Shown piece by piece: positions 23,101 through 34,787 of a stretch of 64,000 nucleotides of DNA. The notes beneath the pieces are model-generated. The model saw only the letters and a list, made by a program, of their open reading frames with translations, searched no databases and was not told the origin of the DNA. The translations under genes were made by a program, and so were the position numbers. Source of the stretch: Lytechinus variegatus (taxonomy: Eukaryota > Echinodermata > Echinoidea > Temnopleuroida > Toxopneustidae); contig NC_054740.1 in assembly GCF_018143015.1 (NCBI RefSeq), forward strand, positions 11,378,640-11,442,639, written 5' to 3'. Within the stretch, counting starts at the first letter, position 1. Each line of letters starts with the position of its first letter.

Positions 23101-23890
23101 ATTCAGCTTTATACAAGGTTGGATGTAACATTTGGAAAAGGTTGTCACTACTCCAACCTTTCAAATGTTAATTTAACGTTCGAATTTTTACAGTGCCCTT
23201 CCCGCGTGAGGAGGGGATTGAAACAGTATTGCGATCGCGTCGAAAATTCTCAATTTCGTCTATATACTGGGACCCATTCTTTTCCTTTTTAATCACCTTT
23301 TTATTGAGCAATCAAATAAATCATATAAGGAAATTAGGTAATAGACATATTAAAAACTCATGTTATCGGTTATTATCGAACACGATGCAGGATGATAATA
23401 CATACACGACCAAGATGCGAACATAAACATGAGCGTGTAAACAGAATCAAACATAAGCATAAACATTTAAATAACAGAGGCATGAATGATGTCCGTACTT
23501 TGAAAATAAAACTATTGGAGTATGCATATATTGGATGCAGACCTTAACATTCGAGTAAATATTTAGACCTGCCAGGGATTTATCATTTTATCATTAATAT
23601 GATCATTTATCATTAATATACGCTATTTAACAAAATATTAACCGAGTGGGCTTCGACGGACTTACTTGTGTTTAGTAAACTTCTGAAGAAGGATTCGATG
23701 GGACTAGGGTTGCTAGGGCCTTCTCTCACTCTATTGATCTGAACGAACAGGTAACTATAAGATAGTTGAACGGTAACTGAACAAAATGAAATTAAAGAAA
23801 AATACATATGATTATTTTTATGTTGTTTTATAAGCATGATAAGGGTTTGATAATGAAAGAGGTAGTGATAGTGCTGATGGTGTTGAAATG

Positions 23891-23923
<33 letters not shown>

Positions 23924-26405
23924 GGTGGTGATGATGATGATGATGATGATGACGATGATGATGACGGTGATGATGATGAAATTGATGACAATGATAATGA
24001 TGATGCTGACAAAGACAAAAATAATGATGATAATAATAATGACAATGATTATGATGATGTCAATGATTGTTGTAACGATCAGTTGTAAACAAGATAATTT
24101 CAATTCAATTCGATTTTCATTCATTAATAATTCATAAATTGAAAAAAAAATATATATATACAATAATATTTGGATGGGAATCACAACATAAGCCTATGGC
24201 TTCCTAAATAGTGATCCCCTTACATATAAAATATACATTATGACATAAGGACAATCAAATCAACAATAGGTCAATTACGCCCAGACTACAAACAACAGAC
24301 AAAAAATATACAAACAAAACAAAACAACCAATGAGCAGTTTGTATAGGTTCTGTAGAATCTATAATATCATGCCGATAAAATGACTTTTCTACATTTAGA
24401 TTTAAAAGCATATTGTGAATGTATATATATATATATATTAATTACCCGGGATATTATTACCCGGCTTTAGCTCAAGCAGCTAGCTTCCAGCGCTCTGCAT
24501 TTCAAGGAATAAATTCCTGCCAGGTACCCATTCAGCTCACCTGGGTTGAGTGTAGTACAATATGGAAAAATTTCTTGCCGAAGGAAACTACGGATTTGAA
24601 CCAACGACCCGCTGTTTCAAAGTCCGGAGACTAATCCACTGGGCCAAAACTCGCCACAAACGCTGTACGTGTAATTGAACGATTCCAAATACCGATTAAT
24701 TTTAAGCAATGAATTATACTGATTTATACAGGAAATCAATTTAAATATTTCACTTTTTCATTATGAACAACATACGATTTGATAAAAACAAATGAAATTA
24801 GTGATGATTTTTTTGTGTATTTTTTTTACTAGGATTTGCACTGGAATTGTACAGTCAGGTTTTTGAGCAATCTGGGGTCTAACATCCACATACAAACTAT
24901 TTGCAAACCTTCAGTCCCGCATTCCCGATCATCACAAATTTGTTCTCAAAGGCTGATAGACACTTAGGGCTATTACGTCTCCATAAAAGAAAAAAAAACT
25001 TTTAAATAAGCATTCATACTTTAGCCAACTCTTTATCTGAACATTTTATATTGCCCCTGTGCCGTCAAGGTGATTTTAAGCATTTCGATTTCCGATTTGT
25101 TTCTTTTAATGCAACTCTTCATTTGGATTGGATTCTCCTTCAAGCTTATATATATCTTTCGTACCCCTCCCCCCCCCGCTCCTAATATATTTTCTTTCTT
25201 AGCAGAAATATCCGTTGCGCATAACAATGCGTGCGAGAGGAGTGTCTGAATTCCGAACTCTCTTGGAATTTACTGACCGAGTTCGACGCAGCAAGGACGC
25301 AGTACGGACGTCTTATTCGGAATGGACATGTCGACGAATTGATGTAAAAGGATAGAGCAAAGAGGATTCGGATAGATGAGATATATTGATGAGTTATTCG
25401 AGGTCTGAACCCAGAGAGAGTTTTGAGAGTGAGTAAGCGAGTGAGTACCTACATTCGTCAGTAAGTACTGTCTGTGCTGTCTTGTCGAAGCTTGGTGCTC
25501 CCCTTGAAACAGGTATGTTTTTTTTACAGGTTAACTGGGTCTGGGTGTACTTAAATGCCCCTCAGACCTAACCGTATTGCCTGAAATATGCCTTGCGTTG
25601 ACTGTCGAAAGGCACTTTTTTAATCGTTTTCAATGGAAACTGATAGTGAATAATATTTACCCTACGTGTTTGGGTTCGTACACCTTCTGAACTAACAACT
25701 GAAATTATTCGAATTCGCGTGGAAATTTTGAACATGTTCGAAGTTTCCCAAAGAATTTAAAAATCGTTGGTCATCTGTTTAAATTCGCATCTCTTGTTTA
25801 GTCTTCGTTTATCGTTCGTGTGATATTGTCTCGCATAGTTCCTCATCGCGCTTTTGCCAAAGTGGACCGATCTAGAAATAACCCTTAACGAAGCAACACG
25901 GTGACACAAACGTAAAAGAACGCGCGATCGATTCCCTCGTCTTCGTTTCTAACCGCACGCCATATCAAACCATTGTTCACTGTTTGTTCGTCTTATTGGG
26001 TTTGCAACCCCCCGATCGCCTTCGGCTACAATTTACTCAAAGAGGTGAACCGAAAAATCGATATCTTTCGCATGTCATGTTTATGTTTAACAATAGTTAC
26101 TGATTGCATGATTTGACTGAAATTTTATTTGAATTCGTTGAATTCGCGTGCATTTTTCTCATTCGTCCCCATTCGTCCCCCTTCGTCCGCCTACATTCGA
26201 TCGGGTGTGAGGGGGCTTTAAGGATAGTTAGACGTGACTTAAAATAATTCCTTCACGATTGAGAGTCGAATTAGGGAATACATTATAATTGACTCTACAC
26301 ATAGGTAATAATACTGCATAACAGTTAAATAACGAATTCATGATCACACTAACCTTGTCGCCTTGTATTGATCAAAAGCGGAGTGTTTTGATCTGTCGAC
26401 GCCAT
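19953..26405 (-). CDS. TMEM272-like membrane protein 1 (219 aa, complete)
   Basis: Five exons join in phase 1 throughout: 26405-26354, 23776-23666, 21577-21518, 20773-20549 and 20164-19953. Order of parts: a cytosolic start (MASTDQNTPLLINTRRQ), a variable segment with SYSYLFVQ, first membrane helix (LVTLFLTIFLFLPFAMITIG), a DCPAQPLIPDYL segment leading into helix 2, a charged loop (RRQLEEGGDQ), helix 3, then SDDYCHPTLYYFAFW leading into helix 4 and a Cys-rich cytosolic end. The AMI-IG, DCP and YC-PTLY-FAFW signatures match the TMEM272 family of four-pass proteins of unknown biochemical role. A GTGTTAG acceptor at 26437 and a donor-like GTAAGT at 27573 suggest a non-coding 5' exon. AATAAA at 19500-19495 may be its poly(A) signal. 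Two paralogs follow at 34.6-46.3 and 59.4-59.9 kb, same strand. Confidence 0.78.
20549..20773 (-). CDS. TMEM272-like 1, exon 4 (DCP motif and helices 2-3)
   Basis: 225 bp, phase 1 to 1; acceptor TACATCAG, donor GCCG|GTGATT. It contains LDCPAQPLIPDYL, a hydrophobic segment with MGTLLLVKLV, a charged loop and LISLLCFACLIAG. Confidence 0.8.
20866..20972. mobile_element. Palindromic MITE (CAGGGGCCGC family), copy 2
   Basis: ACAGGGGCCGCCGTGCGG and CCGAGGCCCCTGACG ends in inverted orientation, with a G-rich left half and a C-rich right half. It sits in intron 3 of TMEM272-like 1. Confidence 0.5.
21518..21577 (-). CDS. TMEM272-like 1, exon 3 (first membrane helix)
   Basis: 60 bp, phase 1 to 1; acceptor TATCTGCAG, donor TTG|GTAAGTC. 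It encodes LVTLFLTIFLFLPFAMITIG. Confidence 0.75.
22036..22303 (-). mobile_element. tRNA-derived SINE, copy 2
   Basis: Minus-strand head with A box TGGCCCAGTGG and B box GGGTTCGAATTCC, followed by the family body (GTACCCATTCACCTCACCTG on the plus strand) and a TATATAGCGCAA-type tail. It lies between exons 2 and 3 of TMEM272-like 1. Confidence 0.75.
23003..23185. mobile_element. Palindromic MITE (AACGTTTGAAAGGTTGGAG family)
   Basis: Arms of about 40 bp: TTAACGTTTGAAAGGTTGGA then GGAGTGACAAC at the left; GTTGTCACTACTCCAACCTT then TCAAATGTTAA at the right. Confidence 0.75.
23666..23776 (-). CDS. TMEM272-like 1, exon 2 (variable cytosolic segment)
   Basis: 111 bp, phase 1 to 1; acceptor TTTTGTTCAG, donor ACAA|GTAAGT. 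It encodes VTVQLSYSYLFVQINRVREG and a Ser/Asn/Pro stretch. It matches 43786-43670 in paralog 2 at both splice sites and in the SYS-LF core. Confidence 0.65.
23885..24060. repeat. (ATG/GAT)n microsatellite
   Basis: Long GATGAT array with GGT, GAC and AAT interruptions. All Asp/Met-rich and Ile/Ser/His-rich ORFs over it are artefacts. Confidence 0.9.
24450..24652 (-). mobile_element. tRNA-derived SINE, copy 3
   Basis: Same body as copy 2 (GGTACCCATTCAGCTCACCT, TTTCTTGCCGAAGGAAACTA) with a head of A box TGGCCCAGTGG and a partly deleted B-box region. Confidence 0.7.
24653..26345. other. Intron of TMEM272-like 1, CpG- and TTCG-rich in 25200-26220
   Basis: No exon seen. 25200-26220 differs from its surroundings: many CpG and ATTCG/CGAAT words, including ATTCGTCCCCATTCGTCCCC, and higher GC. 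It could be an unmethylated regulatory segment or an old GC-rich repeat. Confidence 0.35.
26354..26405 (-). CDS. TMEM272-like 1, exon 1 (start codon exon)
   Basis: ATG at 26405, donor CAAG|GTTAGTG, 52 bp of CDS, encoding MASTDQNTPLLINTRRQ. The paralogous exon at 46286-46235 has the same length, phase and donor, which supports both. Confidence 0.7.
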
Positions 26406-26657
26406 AGTAAAATAGTTAAAGCTTCCTTTTCTAACACCTGTTAAATGGAAAATGACATTTATTTTTAAATATATCATATAGTATGCTAAAGGCATTGAGA
26501 AACTTTGTGGATAGGTTGGCAAAAAATCTGAGCCGCGGGATCCCGATATGCTGTCAGTGCATGCAATAATGTTTCAATAGAAAACCTTGACTTTTTTCTT
26601 ATTTCATGAGCATCGGTATATTGCCTGGTAACATGGAGCTAACATAGATTGTAACTT

Positions 26658-26826
26658 ATACCTTGGTCACATATGATCTACGGCGGCCGTACGGCGAGTC
26701 GACAACAGCTAGCCGTTTTATTAATTTCAATTCAGACCACCTAAATGTAGCTGGTACAAAAAATGTTGAAACGGTTGTTTTCGACGCGCCGTACCCCCGC
26801 CGTAGATCAAATGTGACCATGGTATT
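26658..26826. mobile_element. Palindromic MITE (TTGGTCACATATGATCTACG family)
   Basis: Left arm TTGGTCACATATGATCTACG then GCGGCCGTACGG; right arm an inverted near-copy ending GATCAAATGTGACCA. An inner ACCACCTAAATGTAGCTGGT lies between. The overlapping ORFs on both strands mirror each other because of the palindrome. Confidence 0.75.
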
Positions 26827-27579
26827 AAGCGTCCGCAATGGATTCTCATGACTGGAGTAATCATTACCAGGTCCCTCGGAGAGCACCTTAAGCCGTAAGT
26901 CCTCTGGTTGCTTTCTTAGCAATCAGGCAAAAACAAATCACCAGCACAACCACTATCATTATCGCAGCAATTAAGCGACCGATTAGCTTAACAATATCAG
27001 GCGATTCCTGTCTGTCTGACCTAAAATGTTTGAAATTATGATTATACAGCTACAGCTGCAAGAAAAAAAAAGATCTTGAATGAATTTAACAACCCCTTTC
27101 AATATCAGAACTATAATTATTGACTTGCAGATGGTGCATGTAACAAAAAGTGGATAAGCTTGCATCGATTAATGTGAAAATAAATATGTGACTGTGATTT
27201 CAAACTAGATTGCATGAAGATGAGACAATTTCCAACCTATACTCCCTACTTAAGTATCCGCAACCTCAATCTTTACGCAGTTAAATTCATTAGCCGTTTA
27301 AACAATTGTTTAAAATCTTTAATTCTTAATATGTAATCTTATCAAGCATGGTTGCTTAAACTATTAAACAGCAACTTTGAAGTTGATAACGCGTTGGAGC
27401 ACAATCACTGTAGTATAATATTTTCTATAGTTGGCCTGTGCATGTGCCATTTCAGACATCAATACAATACAACCAATTAAATTGTTCTGTCCTTGTTGAA
27501 ACCTCCATCCTGACAATCAAGACAAATCCCGATTTCGCGTTCCATTTTAAGTAAAAAAGAATGTAGTACTTACCATTCA

Positions 27580-28540
27580 GTTTCATGGATCATACGACGA
27601 GGAGATTATAATGATACTGCGTTATAATGTGTTAAAACGGTGAAAGGATTATACAACTACACTGACGGAAAATGCATATCATTTAAAATGAAATTGAAAG
27701 TAAGCCAAAGGATATATAGGGGATTGCTGTTCTTGTTTTTTTTTTAGTTCCGTTGTTTCCTTCCTTTCATCAGGAAAGAGGTTTCGAATTAACTTCAATG
27801 TCTCCCTCAATTGATCAACAATTAAACAATAAAAAAACACACACATAGGCCTAGATGCATTGCGATGACAAATTATTACTTCACTCTTTGGTAGAAACAG
27901 ACATGTTTGAAATTAATATAAATGAGCGGAACGGAAGTGTTTCAACCCCCCCCCCACCTCCCCTAAAAAAGGGGTATTTTTCCCACACACGCATTCTTGA
28001 GATTCAAGTGGTAAAGTTATGTTCTTTGGTCGATGTATTGACTTTCAAAGTGAACATAACGGACTTATTTGAGGTGGTTACCCCATTTCCATCTAGATTT
28101 TTTTTTACCGGCCAAATGGGCGATTCCATGCTAGAAAAATTAGCCATTTCCACAACACTTTTTCAATCTGCTGTCCCAACAACGAGGAATTACAATTTGT
28201 TTTGAGGTAATACTAAAGTAATACTGGGTTGTCATGTAAAAATAGTGACAACCAACACAATTATGTTTTCTGAGTCCCTTACGACGCACAACATGGTCCC
28301 CTTTAAAGTCACCCGTACTAGAACATTTTTTGTTGGTTATCAGTTTTTCACATCACTACCGGCTTTAACTTTATCACTGACAAAAAAAAGTTGTATTGTT
28401 CAAACATTCAGCTAAGAAGGTAATTTAGGGTTGGCTCCACAATGTAGGTCATTATTTTTTTTTCATTTGGCAGCTTAAGGGGGGGTTGAACCCCCTAGCC
28501 CCCCCCCCCCGTAGATCCGCCAATGACTTGGGTATACCCT
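27580..28540. other. Intergenic DNA upstream of TMEM272-like 1
   Basis: No exon recognised. The ORF at 27855-28205 crosses C and A homopolymers and has no recognisable domain. A dispersed-repeat end with GTAGATCCGCCAATG lies at 28470-28525. Confidence 0.35.
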
Positions 28541-28545
28541 ATATA

Positions 28546-29584
28546 CACTCGGCAAAAAAGAGTTCTTGGACACTTATAATAGTTAAAATAATCCATATAG
28601 ATATTTGATTAAAGGCAAATTATTGTATGTCAACATGACCAGACAATATTCCTCTTCCAATATGACATGACATTTTCATGTGAAAAGTCATGCATGGGTG
28701 GTTAAATGCTTTAAACAATAACAATGTCAGTAAAAGAAAATTGCAAGAAATGGACCATTCAAATGCTAATGATCATGGCCATCCTGTAGGCATACATTCA
28801 ACAATTTCAACAGGTAGTTATCATTTGAATTTAATGCTTAGGGGTGCATCATGAGATGCATAATAAGATGGATCATTTGGACATTAACTTTCAAGATGAA
28901 GCTTTCCAACCAAGAGTGTACAAGAGCGATATGAATGTTGCAGTCTGGGCAGTCATTTAGACATGTGGCTCAATTTTTCCAAGTTTCACCAACAATTTCA
29001 AATTTGAACCAGCGGTATTTGGCTACTTATGAAGTTAGAGACCGCCCTAGGAGTGGTCGACCTAGGGCCACAACCCGTGCAGAAGATAGGAGGATAAGGA
29101 TAATTTTCTTTGGCTAATGCCAAGATACCGAAATTTGACATTTTTTTCATCGACTAATTTTGACTAAAAATTCCAGTGGAATAGTGATGCATCCAAGGTG
29201 GATAACTTTCTCTTCACTTTTAGAGTGGTATTTGACTTTAAATTTGCTTTTATCGTTTAATGGATATTTATGCCACACAAACTTTCACAACTGAAAGAAT
29301 GACTGATCGTTTTCTTGCAATTTCCTTTTACTGACATTGCTATTGTTTAATGCCTCTAACCAGCCATGCACTGACTGATCATTTCTTGCAATTTTCTTTT
29401 ACTGATATTGCTATTGTTTAAAGCATTTAACCACCCATGCATGACTGTTCACATGAAAATGTCATGTCATACTGGAAGAGGAATATTGTTTGGTCATGTT
29501 GACATACAATAATTTGCCTTTAATCAAATATCTATATGGAATATTTTATTTTTTATAAGTGTCCAAGAACTTTTTTGCCGAGTG
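28546..29584. mobile_element. Tc1-like DNA transposon, internally deleted
   Basis: TIRs begin CACTCGGCAAAAAAGAGTTC on the left and mirror on the right, flanked by TA at 28544-28545 and 29585-29586. Inverted similarity extends some 200 bp inward. At 28935-29117 an ORF encodes GQSFRHVAQFFQVS and RPRSGRPRATTRAEDRRIRI, the paired-like DNA-binding domain and GRPR linker of Tc1 transposases. It ends before any DDE catalytic domain. Such a remnant cannot mobilise itself but might be mobilised by an intact relative. Confidence 0.85.
28935..29117 (+). pseudogene. Tc1 transposase N-terminal fragment
   Basis: Sixty codons: a helix-turn-helix part (SFRHVAQFFQVSPTISNLNQ), then a GRPR AT-hook-like linker and the start of the second helix-turn-helix (TTRAEDRRIRI). 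A stop follows and the catalytic domain is absent. Confidence 0.7.
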
Positions 29585-29589
29585 TAGTT

Positions 29590-30660
29590 GGAGCTGCTCA
29601 TCTATCCGGATAAATTAAGGTTGTTGCGCCAAAAGGCGTTGAACGGGAAAGACCTTGTCCTGCTTGTGGGAGATGAAAACCATTGTGTATTTCTATTGTC
29701 ACGATTTCTATACTCTCACATGTTATGCTTCTTTAGAATACTATAAAAATCCATCGAAACTAGAATTAGGAAACACATTTCATGGTGTGTCTCACCTTTC
29801 TTAACACGATAGATTTCATTAAAAAAAGAGAATTGTCTGTATATATGTGATTTGGATGTAGCCCCACAATTTCAGCTCAATATATTGCCCCCCCCCCCCG
29901 TTTAACATACACATCTACACCCTCACACACGTACACCATATGCACATCACCCACAAACACACACCCTCACACACATCCACACCTCCTACAGACTAAGCAC
30001 GGACCGGAATAACGCCACTGTAAAAGACACACGAACATAACTCATGAATACACTCATGCTATCATTATTCTGTATTTCTAAAGAGATTTGCAGATTTGCG
30101 TACATCATGCTTAGGGTACAATACACTTAAAAAAATACAGTAGCCTACATTTAAATCTCATCTAAACCTTTCAGTTTAAAACTTCATTTCCTGATTTTCC
30201 AATGCTTGTTATACCATGTATACTATGGCAAACTATTGAAATTCATAAACAAACCAAACCCATTTTCTCTGCCACAAGCAGCCCTCGGGTAATCTCAATT
30301 TCAAATCACTTCAGTTTGAATCTATTATTTACATGCTCTTAAAAAATCATGGATATACACACAGCCATCGTAATTAATTTACACACTTCATTGAATTATA
30401 TTACAAAAATGCATTTCTATATAATACAAACAGAAAAAGTGCTTTGTACTCATCCTGTATGCCCGATTCTTTGATGTATTCGCTCTACATGATACATGCT
30501 ATATAAAAAAAAACTACAATTCCATGATACCCCAAGACAGTGATTCTTTTGAAGAACAAAGGCGTGAATATGTATACAATATAAAGACAGGATAAATGAA
30601 ATTGCTAAACCACAGCTAGAAATTAACTCCATCAAACAACAACGTAATATACACCGTAAG
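29590..30660. other. Intergenic DNA, no gene seen
   Basis: Holds a C run at 29890-29900 and a CA/CACACA-rich stretch at 29905-29990. No exon pattern recognised. Confidence 0.35.
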
Positions 30661-30830
30661 TTGTATAATAGTAATGATAATAGTTATAATAATAATAATG
30701 ATCATAATAACAACATTATTAATAATAATAACAATAATGATAATGATTATATTAGTAATAATAGTCTAGGCATAATAGAAATAATAATAACAATAGTAAT
30801 AATAATGATAATAATAGTTGTATTTATTCA
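30661..30830. repeat. (AAT)n microsatellite
   Basis: Imperfect AAT/AATAAC/GATAAT array. The Asn/Ile-rich ORF is an artefact. Confidence 0.8.
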
Positions 30831-30884
30831 TAAGATTGTTTTTTTTGTTTGCCTGAGTATACAAAGCGTTACTATTTTTACCCC

Positions 30885-31066
30885 GGCTTCTATAGGTGCT
30901 CAATCTTTGAGGAATGTCTTCCTACCGGGCACCCATTCACCTAACCTGGTTTGAGTGTAGCACAATGTGGGTAAATTTTTTGCTGAAGGGAAACACGCCA
31001 TGGCTAGGAATCGAAGCCACGTCCCTCAGATTGAGACTCTGGAGTCATAACCACTAGACCACGACG
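30885..31066 (-). mobile_element. tRNA-derived SINE, copy 4
   Basis: Head on the minus strand: A box TGGTCTAGTGG and a B-box region GTGGCTTCGATTCC. Body GGCACCCATTCACCTAACCT shared with copies 2, 3 and 5. Confidence 0.75.
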
Positions 31067-31564
31067 CCCCCACATATAATATGACATTGTTTCATCATTG
31101 ACCCTAGGGTCAAGGAAAAGAATATGAATTTTATCATTATATGCCTTATCATTAAAAAAATTCTAAATTCGGATAAAAATACATGTTCGATGAGTAAGAA
31201 TGTGTTTGCTGAATCTAGTAATTTCGATATACATGTCATAATAATATTAGTAATAATACGATAAATTTGTATAGCGCGCAGCCACTATAATATTGCGCTT
31301 TGGTTACTCCTATCGCTACTATCGTTACTCCTATATTACACACTTAATCGACTTAAACGCTTTCCTAAACAGATTTGTCTTCAATTGCGCTTTTGAGAGC
31401 AGGTGCAGATATGTAATGGTTTTCCTAGTTAATTTCAATGTTTCCAATAAAGAATTTTCCATTAAAAATTTAACTTTTTCTCTCTCTTTTGGTAAACATG
31501 CCTACCAACCGTTAAAAGAAAATTGCGTATCGAATGAATGTAGAATTTCCTTCACCAACAGTTT

Positions 31565-32060
31565 AAATGGGAAGTTCACCCTGACAAAAAGTTTATAATA
31601 ACATTGTCATAAAAATGATTAAAAAGTATTAGTGAAGGTTTGAGGAACATCCGTCAGTCAAAGATTCAAAAAATTATTAGAAGTTCATTATTTTTATTTG
31701 AGGCATCTCTTCACATGTATCGTGGATTTAATTAAATCAATGAAATGCCATTTTCTCATCAAATTGTAAATGGTTTTATTGTATCTTTATTATATCAACA
31801 GACAAATCATTTCAAATCTGCTCAAAAAGGAAAACAAATTTAATCACCATGAACCATTGAAAAACACATTGAATTTTTTTTATGATACATTACATATGGG
31901 GCTGCTGCTCGTTTATGACGTCACCAATACAAAAAAAATGAAATTCTAATAACATTCTCAATCTTTGATATATTGTCCTCAAACCTTCGCCTGTATTTTT
32001 TATTTATTTTTTCTGGTATTTTTAGAATAATCATTTCGTCAGGTTGAACTGACCCTTTAA
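31565..32060. mobile_element. MITE with AAGTTCACCCTGACAAAA ends
   Basis: Left end GGGAAGTTCACCCTGACAAA and right end CGTCAGGTTGAACTGACCC are inverted. Internal GTTTGAGGAC/GTCCTCAAACCTTCGCC parts are also paired. Related ends are seen near 48620-48660 and 56280-56310. Confidence 0.6.
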
Positions 32061-32704
32061 ATTCAAATATGTCTGAGAGTGTATTCACCATTATACAGTC
32101 ATAACCAACAGTTGCCTCTTAGCTAAAATAAATGATCGATTACCCGGTATATTTCAGCCAACAAAATTAATGATTTGGATCCATACTACCATTTTAAGAT
32201 AATGTTATCAAAACGTTCCTAAGTGTTCCCGTAGTCCTCCAACCAAGGAGTGGGCGAAGGGGCGTCAGTCTATCTGGAAAAGTAGTTATTATAACGATCA
32301 CTTGTCCACATGATAGAGACATTTCGCATTTACTCTTGAGACACTCTCCACAACGCACCAATTCCTTTGAATATGCAAGTAAAATCACAATGGAGAGCTG
32401 AGAGGCTTTTGTCGAAAGTTGGTGGACCGGGACAGTAGATCATCCGAAAATTTGCACCGGACGAATAATTGCAAATGTGTAGTACGTTGTCCAGAATAAA
32501 GAGACGACGCTGCTTCCCAGTCTACCAAGGTTGTAGAGAGCGGCCGCGTAGTGATTGCGAAAACTGTTTTGTAGAGAGCGGCTGCGTTGAGCCGTCTGGT
32601 GTGCATAGAAGCCATCACGCAGATGCCCTCCTAAATATGGCCTCGAGACTTTGTTGGTCACAATCGATGCGTGTTGACATGAATGTGAACAGTTTCACAC
32701 CCAG

Positions 32705-32945
32705 TGTGTTCACATAGTGGACTATGTGAAAATACCATTAATGTTCAATTGTTCAAATTTAACAATGTGAATATATTTTCACACTGTGGACACCTCGACA
32801 GTGTGACTGTGCACATCGTGTTCACATAGACGACTATGTGAATATGCGATTTATACTCTATTGAAATGCTGAAATTTAACAGTGTGAAGGTGATTTCACA
32901 TTTTTCCACATTGTGAACACACTGTGGCACACACTGGGAAAACAT
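32705..32945. mobile_element. CACAGTGTG-rich MITE-like element, copy A
   Basis: Starts CCCAGTGTGTTCACATAG and ends GTGGCACACACTGGG. Inside are two tandem units of about 120 bp, each with an ACTATGTGAA and a TTCACA(C)TGTGGA segment. Same element at 58455-58715. Confidence 0.6.
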
Positions 32946-33242
32946 GTCGACGTCTCAGGAACTGTGAAACCCAATTCATATGGTTGGAACATTCAAACAA
33001 TCAAAACAATTTTTGGCCATAAGCAACCCTGACATAATCTCAGTAATATTTAAATTCCAGCGAAGTTTTCTCATACAAATTCATGAATATACAATAAAAC
33101 GTCAAACTACTTTTTATCCCACCCCCACCCATTGCCGAGTTATAAGCCCCGAGACTATGGCGAATCTTCCCATATATATTTCATATTCCGGGACTGCATG
33201 GGTTACCTTCCCAGTTGATCCAGCTCATTATTTTAACCACTA

Positions 33243-34230
33243 CAGTGCGTATCAAAAAAAAGTTTACACTTTGAAAAAATCCTGTAAAATTATACATTTG
33301 TAATATCCTGAAGATTTTTCCACATTTTAACATTGGTACAGATCCATTTAATCAAATGACGATATAACCTTCGAAAAATATTTCCGCTTGAGTGAGCACC
33401 ACTTACTTTTGAAAACTTAGTGAAAAATGATTTGCGCAGAACTTTGAAATAGTTATGTGAATAAAAGTAGACCTTAATCATGAAGAACACGTATAATTTA
33501 GCAATTAAAATTGATTTGAAGATATCTTTTAACCTTTTTTGACTTGTTTCCTTGCCCAAAACACTTCGAAGACAGCATTTCACCCCACCCCTCTCCCCAC
33601 ACACCGAGGCCACCGTGACGATATTGGCTTTACGCTGAGCTGTGATTTACATGGAATGGCTTAAGCTTGATTTTCATTTTGTTAATCATTGCCAAGCTTG
33701 GGAAAAGTGTGGAGAAACAAGTATTAAATGGAAAATGAAATGTAAACCTACTTTCAATGATAAAAACTTAGTGAAATAATGCTGGAGATGTCTGATATAA
33801 ACTTTTGCTCAGATTCATTTATGTCCTCAGATCCAGCTGGTCCAAAAAGGATATAAGGTTGTGCTTACTAAGTGTTGGAATTTCAATTTGGGTGACAAAA
33901 TTGTTACAAAATGCTTGAATATATCCGTCTTATTTCAACTGACTAAAAGTGCAAGGGAAATGTATGAAAAATGTTTCGCAGGGTAAGTTTGATTTCGCCG
34001 TTTCCCCTTAACACAGCGTGAAAACTAGCATTTCTGCGCAAACAGATTTCTGCGAGCTTTACAAAAATGGACAGTGCTCACTCAAGTGTAACATTCTGAC
34101 AAAACTTTTACTTTCATTGGATAGATGAGACCCAAACCCAAGATTATATGTGAAAAAATTACCCACTTGTTGTATATTTTTTAATTCCCAGGGTTTTTTC
34201 AAAGTGTAAACTTTTTTTTGATACGCACTG
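33243..34230. mobile_element. 988-bp TA-flanked non-autonomous DNA transposon
   Basis: TIRs of about 37 bp start CAGTGCGTATCAAAAAAAAG and are flanked by TA (33241-33242, 34231-34232). The duplicated locus near 59030 keeps an empty site (ACCACTAGCAGCCTTCAGG), which confirms both ends. The interior has no long ORF. Subterminal CGCTTGAGTGAGCACCAC and the inverted AGTGCTCACTCAAGTG face each other near the two ends. An inverted second copy lies at 63242-64000. Confidence 0.88.
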
Positions 34231-34599
34231 TAGAAGCCTTCAGGTCGGTCTATCAAAAAGGAAAATCAACTCGCGCTTTGCACTCACATAATATTTTCGG
34301 TGATGCAGCGTTGGAAATAATTCTTATTATTTCGTTACATCAAAATACTCAGCACGCTCTTCGCGCTCCATTAATTTCAATACTTTCCTTTTTAGCTCGT
34401 CGGTTTCGCTTTCTGGCAAATCAGTCAATGACATGTTTGGGGGGTCTTTGCCAGTGATCGAGTTGATGTTTTTTTGTATATGATCAGTCATCCCTCCCTA
34501 ACGAGTATACCAGGTATACTCCACCAAAAACGCGTTCGTGATTTCAAATTTGCTCCCCCCACCCCCGCTCATTAAATCCCGAATCCACCCACTTTAGAG

Positions 34600-34787
34600 T
34601 TATTCATCCTCGTCGACACAAGCTCCAAGACAGCAAATGCAGCAGGCACAGCAACAAAGGAAAGCAAGAAAGATATAGTACGCCGTGGTCACCCAGAAGG
34701 CAAAGTTGTAGAGCGTTGGGTGGCAGTAATCATCGCTAGAACTGTCCGTGGTGTTGGGCCAGTAGATCTGGTAGATCCATACGCTTC
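34600..34787 (-). CDS. TMEM272-like 2, exon 5
   Basis: 188 bp, acceptor TGCATAAG|GA, stop TAA at 34602-34600. It encodes SVWIYQIYWPNTTDSSSDDY, then CHPTLYNFAFW and a Cys-rich tail. Exactly the same length as exon 5 of gene 3. Confidence 0.8.
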
